NCBI GenBank assembly: GCA_009704425.1
Contig: WLEG01000085.1
Span: 1-7,344, forward strand
Origin: Actinomycetota bacterium
GTDB taxonomy: Bacteria; Actinomycetota; Acidimicrobiia; Acidimicrobiales; Ilumatobacteraceae
Reading direction: 5' to 3'
Length of the DNA: 7,344 nt
Position numbers and translations under genes: made by a program
Shown here: positions 4,719-7,344 of the stretch, piece by piece
Numbering within the stretch: the stretch's first letter is position 1
How the letters are laid out: each line of letters opens with the position of its first letter
The notes under the pieces: generated by a model
What the model was told of the DNA's origin: nothing
What the model saw: the letters and a program-made list of their open reading frames with translations, nothing else
Database searches by the model: none

Positions 4719-6056
4719 TTAGGAGAACCGCAAACGGATTGCGTTGGCGTGGGCCGGGAAACCCTCCACGTCGGCCAGAGCGATCACGCTCGGAGCGATG
4801 CGCCGCAACGCGTTCTCGTCGGCACGCGCCACCGCGGTGCGCTTCAGGAACGCGTCCACCGTGACGCCACTGGTGACGCGAGCGAAGCCGTTGGTGGGCA
4901 ACGACGCCGGACAACCGATCACGAAGTTCGCCGCCGAGAAGGGTGTGTGTTGTCCGATCAGGATCTCGCCGGCGTGCACCAGTCGATCGACGACGTCATC
5001 GACCTTGGAGTCCGCCACCGCCACCTGCAGGTGCTCGGGGGCGAATGCGTTGGCCACCTCGGCGGCCTCGGCGAACGATCCGACCACGACGCATCCACCG
5101 TTCACGCCCAAAGACGCGGCGGCGGCCTCGGCCCGCTCGGCCGGCAACGCCACGATCTGCTTCGACAGCTCCACTTCCACGGCCGCGGCCAACGTCGCCG
5201 AGGTGGTCACCAGCAACGTGCAACTGTCGGTGCCGTGTTCGGCCTCGATCAACAGATCGGCCGCCAACCGCACCGGATCGGCGGTCTCGTCGGCGATCAC
5301 CAGACTCTCGGTGGGACCCAACGCCATCTGTGTGGAGGTGCCGTAACGCTGCACCTCCATCTGGGCCACGGTCACCGGCAACGATCCCGGTCCCATGATC
5401 TTCACGACCTTGGGAATGGTCTCGGTGCCGAACGCCAAAGCCGCCACGCCGGCGGGACCGTTCACGCGGAACACGTCGCGTAGCCCCAGAGCCCGCGCCA
5501 CCATCAACACCACCGGATCGACGGCCCCGTTCGCGCCGGGCTTGGGCGGCACCACCACGGCCACCCGTGGCACGCCCGCCACCACCGCCGGGGTTCCCAA
5601 TTGCGCCAACACGCTCGGATAACTGGCCTTGCCACTGGGACAGAACAAACCGGCCGAGGCGATGGCGCTCGTGCGCTCGCCCACCATCAGCCCCGGGTCG
5701 CTCTCGAAGGACCAGTTGCCCCGATGCGTCATCACCTGTTCGTTGAATCGACGGATGTGGTCGACCATGTCGTCGATGGCGCCCGCCAGTTCGGCCGACA
5801 CCTTCGCCGGCGCGGCATCCCACTCGGCGTCGGACACGCGCAAACCCGACGGCTCGACGTCGACCTTGTCGAAGGTGCGCAACGCGTCGCACACCGCCGC
5901 GTCACCGCGATCGCGCACGTCGCATACGAGGGCGGCGATCTGCTCGCGCAGCGCCGACGTGATCACCTTGTTCAGGTCACGGTCCACCAGCGCGTCACGT
6001 TCGGACGCCGACATGGTCGACCACTCCAACATGCGAAGAATCGGACCGCGGGACAT
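4719..6056 (-). CDS. hisD: HisD-family dehydrogenase with altered zinc/substrate site
   Basis: True HisD oxidises L-histidinol to histidine in two NAD-linked steps using a zinc ion. The 445-residue length and fold-wide motifs fit the family: LFCPSGKASYPSVL (137-150), GTETIPKVVKIMGPG (210-224), ESLVIADETADP (250-261) and FAPEHLQV (338-345). Compared with E. coli HisD, the catalytic pair Glu326/His327 is kept (E341/H342), as are zinc ligand His262 (H274), Glu414 (E431) and His419 (H436). Zinc ligand Gln259 is E271, Asp360 is N377, and substrate-binding His367 is A384 (block SAANFVIGCPASLPTNG, 374-390). No other his gene adjoins it; an MFS exporter precedes it by 18 bases and photolyase follows. 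It may be a HisD-like alcohol or amino-alcohol dehydrogenase; that is inference. ATG 6056 is the longest start; codon 15 (6014), with GGAG upstream, is an alternative. Confidence 0.85.
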   Translation of the reverse strand: MSRGPILRMLEWSTMSASERDALVDRDLNKVITSALREQIAALVCDVRDRGDAAVCDALRTFDKVDVEPSGLRVSDAEWDAAPAKVSAELAGAIDDMVDHIRRFNEQVMTHRGNWSFESDPGLMVGERTSAIASAGLFCPSGKASYPSVLAQLGTPAVVAGVPRVAVVVPPKPGANGAVDPVVLMVARALGLRDVFRVNGPAGVAALAFGTETIPKVVKIMGPGSLPVTVAQMEVQRYGTSTQMALGPTESLVIADETADPVRLAADLLIEAEHGTDSCTLLVTTSATLAAAVEVELSKQIVALPAERAEAAAASLGVNGGCVVVGSFAEAAEVANAFAPEHLQVAVADSKVDDVVDRLVHAGEILIGQHTPFSAANFVIGCPASLPTNGFARVTSGVTVDAFLKRTAVARADENALRRIAPSVIALADVEGFPAHANAIRLRFS

Positions 6057-6074
6057 GGGTTCAGGGTACCCGCA

Positions 6075-7295
6075 TCACTTCGGGGCGACGGCGTGGTTTC
6101 GCGCGGGGAACCCCATCGCGACCCACGCCACCACGATCGCCACCAACGAGATCAGGCTTCCGTACGCGAGGGACCATTCCGGTCCCCACGAGTCGGCGAT
6201 CACTCCGGTGATGGGACCGCCGACCGGGGTGGAACCCAGAAACGCCACGGCCGACAAGGCCAGCAGTCGACCGCGCATGTCTGCCGGACACTTCTGCTGC
6301 ACCAGACCGTTGAAGTTGGCCAGGAATCCGGCACCGCCGATTCCGAGCGGCACCGCGGCCACGAACGCCCACCAGCCCGTCGGGGCCCAGGCCAGGAACG
6401 GACCGGCCACCCCCAGCAACGTGACGCTCACGAAGAACTGGCGAATGGTCGCCTCCTTGCGCGAGGCCGCCATCAACGAACCCGCGACGCTGCCGACGCT
6501 CACCACCGCCAACACCCACCCGAACCAGCGCTCGTCACCCCAACGAACCGCGCTCAACTTGGGCAACGACACCGAGTAGTTGAAGGCGAAGGTGCTCACC
6601 GCGACCAACACCATGTGCAACACGAACAGCTCCCGATCGCGACGGACGAAGCGCAACGCGTCGCGCACCGGCGTGCCGCCCCGGGGCGCCTTGGGCGACA
6701 CCCGCAACTCGCGCACATCGATGGCCGCGAGCGAGACCAACACCGCCACGAACGAGACCCCGTTCAACATGAAACACCACGCGGTTCCGAGCGGACCCAC
6801 GAGCGCCGCCGCCAACGCCGGACCGAAGATGCGCGAGCCGGTCATCACCGCGGTGTTCAACGACATGGCGTTGCTGATGTCGGCCTCGGCCACCAACTCC
6901 ACCACCAAACCGCGCCGTGCCGGGTTGTCGAAAGCGTTCACGACACCCAGCACCAACGCCAAGACGTACACCACCGGCACCGACACCAGACCGGCGAAGT
7001 CGAGCGACGCCAGCACGACGGCCTGCACCGCCATCAACGATTGCGTGGTCAGGCAGATGATGCGTTTGTCCCGTCGATCCGACAAGGCGCCGGCCCACGC
7101 GCCGAGGAACAACATCGGCAGGAACTGCAGGGCGACGGTGATGCCGAGGTCGGTGGCCTTGCCGGTGAGTCGGTACACCAGGATCGACATGGCCGTGGAT
7201 TGGAGCCACGTGCCCACGTTCGACACCAGGAGTCCGCCGAAGAACAGGCGGGCGTTACGGTTGCGCAGAGACCGGAACGTCTCCGAACGGGCCAT
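6075..7295 (-). CDS. MFS transporter of the MFS_3 / EntS-like exporter family
   Basis: This is an integral membrane secondary transporter of 406 residues, the usual size for a 12-helix MFS protein. Hydrophobic stretches alternate with charged loops throughout. The loop between helices 2 and 3 carries the MFS motif A, GAWAGALSDRRDKR (65-78). NAFDNPARRGLVVELV (120-135) and DMRGRLLALSAVAFLGSTPVGGP (339-361) are typical of the MFS_3 group, which includes the enterobactin exporter EntS and many proteins of unknown substrate. A longer charged central loop (about 193-222) separates the two halves. Efflux of a small molecule is likely from the family; the substrate cannot be told. ATG 7295 lies 4 bases after the stop of the upstream reading frame and lacks a strong ribosome binding site, so coupled translation is plausible. 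The HisD-family gene follows after 18 bases, so the transporter might handle its substrate or product, which is inference. Confidence 0.9.
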   Translation of the reverse strand: MARSETFRSLRNRNARLFFGGLLVSNVGTWLQSTAMSILVYRLTGKATDLGITVALQFLPMLFLGAWAGALSDRRDKRIICLTTQSLMAVQAVVLASLDFAGLVSVPVVYVLALVLGVVNAFDNPARRGLVVELVAEADISNAMSLNTAVMTGSRIFGPALAAALVGPLGTAWCFMLNGVSFVAVLVSLAAIDVRELRVSPKAPRGGTPVRDALRFVRRDRELFVLHMVLVAVSTFAFNYSVSLPKLSAVRWGDERWFGWVLAVVSVGSVAGSLMAASRKEATIRQFFVSVTLLGVAGPFLAWAPTGWWAFVAAVPLGIGGAGFLANFNGLVQQKCPADMRGRLLALSAVAFLGSTPVGGPITGVIADSWGPEWSLAYGSLISLVAIVVAWVAMGFPARNHAVAPK

Positions 7296-7299
7296 GGAC

Positions 7300-7344
7300 T
7301 CAGTCGTCCAGCTTCAAGGCCGAGATGAAGACGTCACCGGGCAC
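7300..7344 (-). CDS. C-terminal end of an unidentified gene
   Basis: The minus strand enters the window with an open frame of 14 codons, VPGDVFISALKLDD, and a TGA at 7300-7302. Thirteen of the 14 codons end in G or C, as in the neighbouring genes. The stop lies 4 bases before the ATG of the MFS gene, a spacing typical of operons. The fragment is too short to recognise a family. It could be an out-of-frame coincidence, but the codon pattern favours a real gene end. Confidence 0.5.
   Translation of the reverse strand: MPGDVFISALKLDD

Noticed and set aside
6064..6071. Palindrome GGGTACCC in the gap between the MFS and HisD-family genes
   Set aside because: Eight-base palindromes are common by chance, and there is no other sign of an operator or terminator in the 18-base gap.
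5601..7328. A 575-residue open frame on the plus strand opposite the MFS and HisD-family genes
   Set aside because: The product is rich in Arg, His, Gln and Gly with no recognisable motif, which is the usual antisense shadow of GC-rich coding DNA. Both opposite-strand genes are clear family members over their full length.

Overview
The window is GC-rich DNA and almost entirely coding. Every supported gene reads leftward (minus strand). The adjacent hrcA-dnaJ-rsmE trio, a BldD-like regulator and strong G/C preference at third codon positions point to a high-GC Actinomycetota, possibly an Acidimicrobiia-type lineage. That placement is inference from gene content and style, not from a marker gene. 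No rRNA, tRNA, CRISPR array, insertion sequence or phage gene was seen.

In transcription order (right to left): the last 14 codons of an unidentified gene (7344-7300); an MFS_3/EntS-type exporter (7295-6075); a HisD-family dehydrogenase (6056-4719); and a class I photolyase (about 4708-3347). Gaps of 4, 18 and about 10 bases suggest one operon. A 172-base spacer with several inverted repeats follows. Next is the heat-shock cluster: hrcA (3174-2179), dnaJ (2125-1007) and rsmE (1010-336). dnaJ and rsmE overlap by 4 bases, and a perfect palindrome lies between hrcA and dnaJ. After an 83-base spacer with three hairpins and a candidate -10 element, a BldD-like HTH regulator starts at 252 and runs off the left edge.

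The heat-shock trio is ordinary in order and domain make-up: HrcA represses chaperone genes, DnaJ is the Hsp70 co-chaperone, and RsmE methylates 16S rRNA. There is no CIRCE operator upstream of hrcA, and hrcA may be translated from a leaderless or very short-leader mRNA.

The most unusual gene is the HisD-family protein. It keeps the catalytic Glu-His pair but has lost the Asp zinc ligand and the substrate-binding His of true histidinol dehydrogenases. It also has no other his gene beside it, so it may act on something other than histidinol. The second point of interest is the hrcA-phr spacer, with a 21-bp imperfect inverted repeat spanning 108 bp and four GGTCA/TGACC motifs. No clearly new multi-gene system is evident; most of the window is conserved housekeeping sequence.
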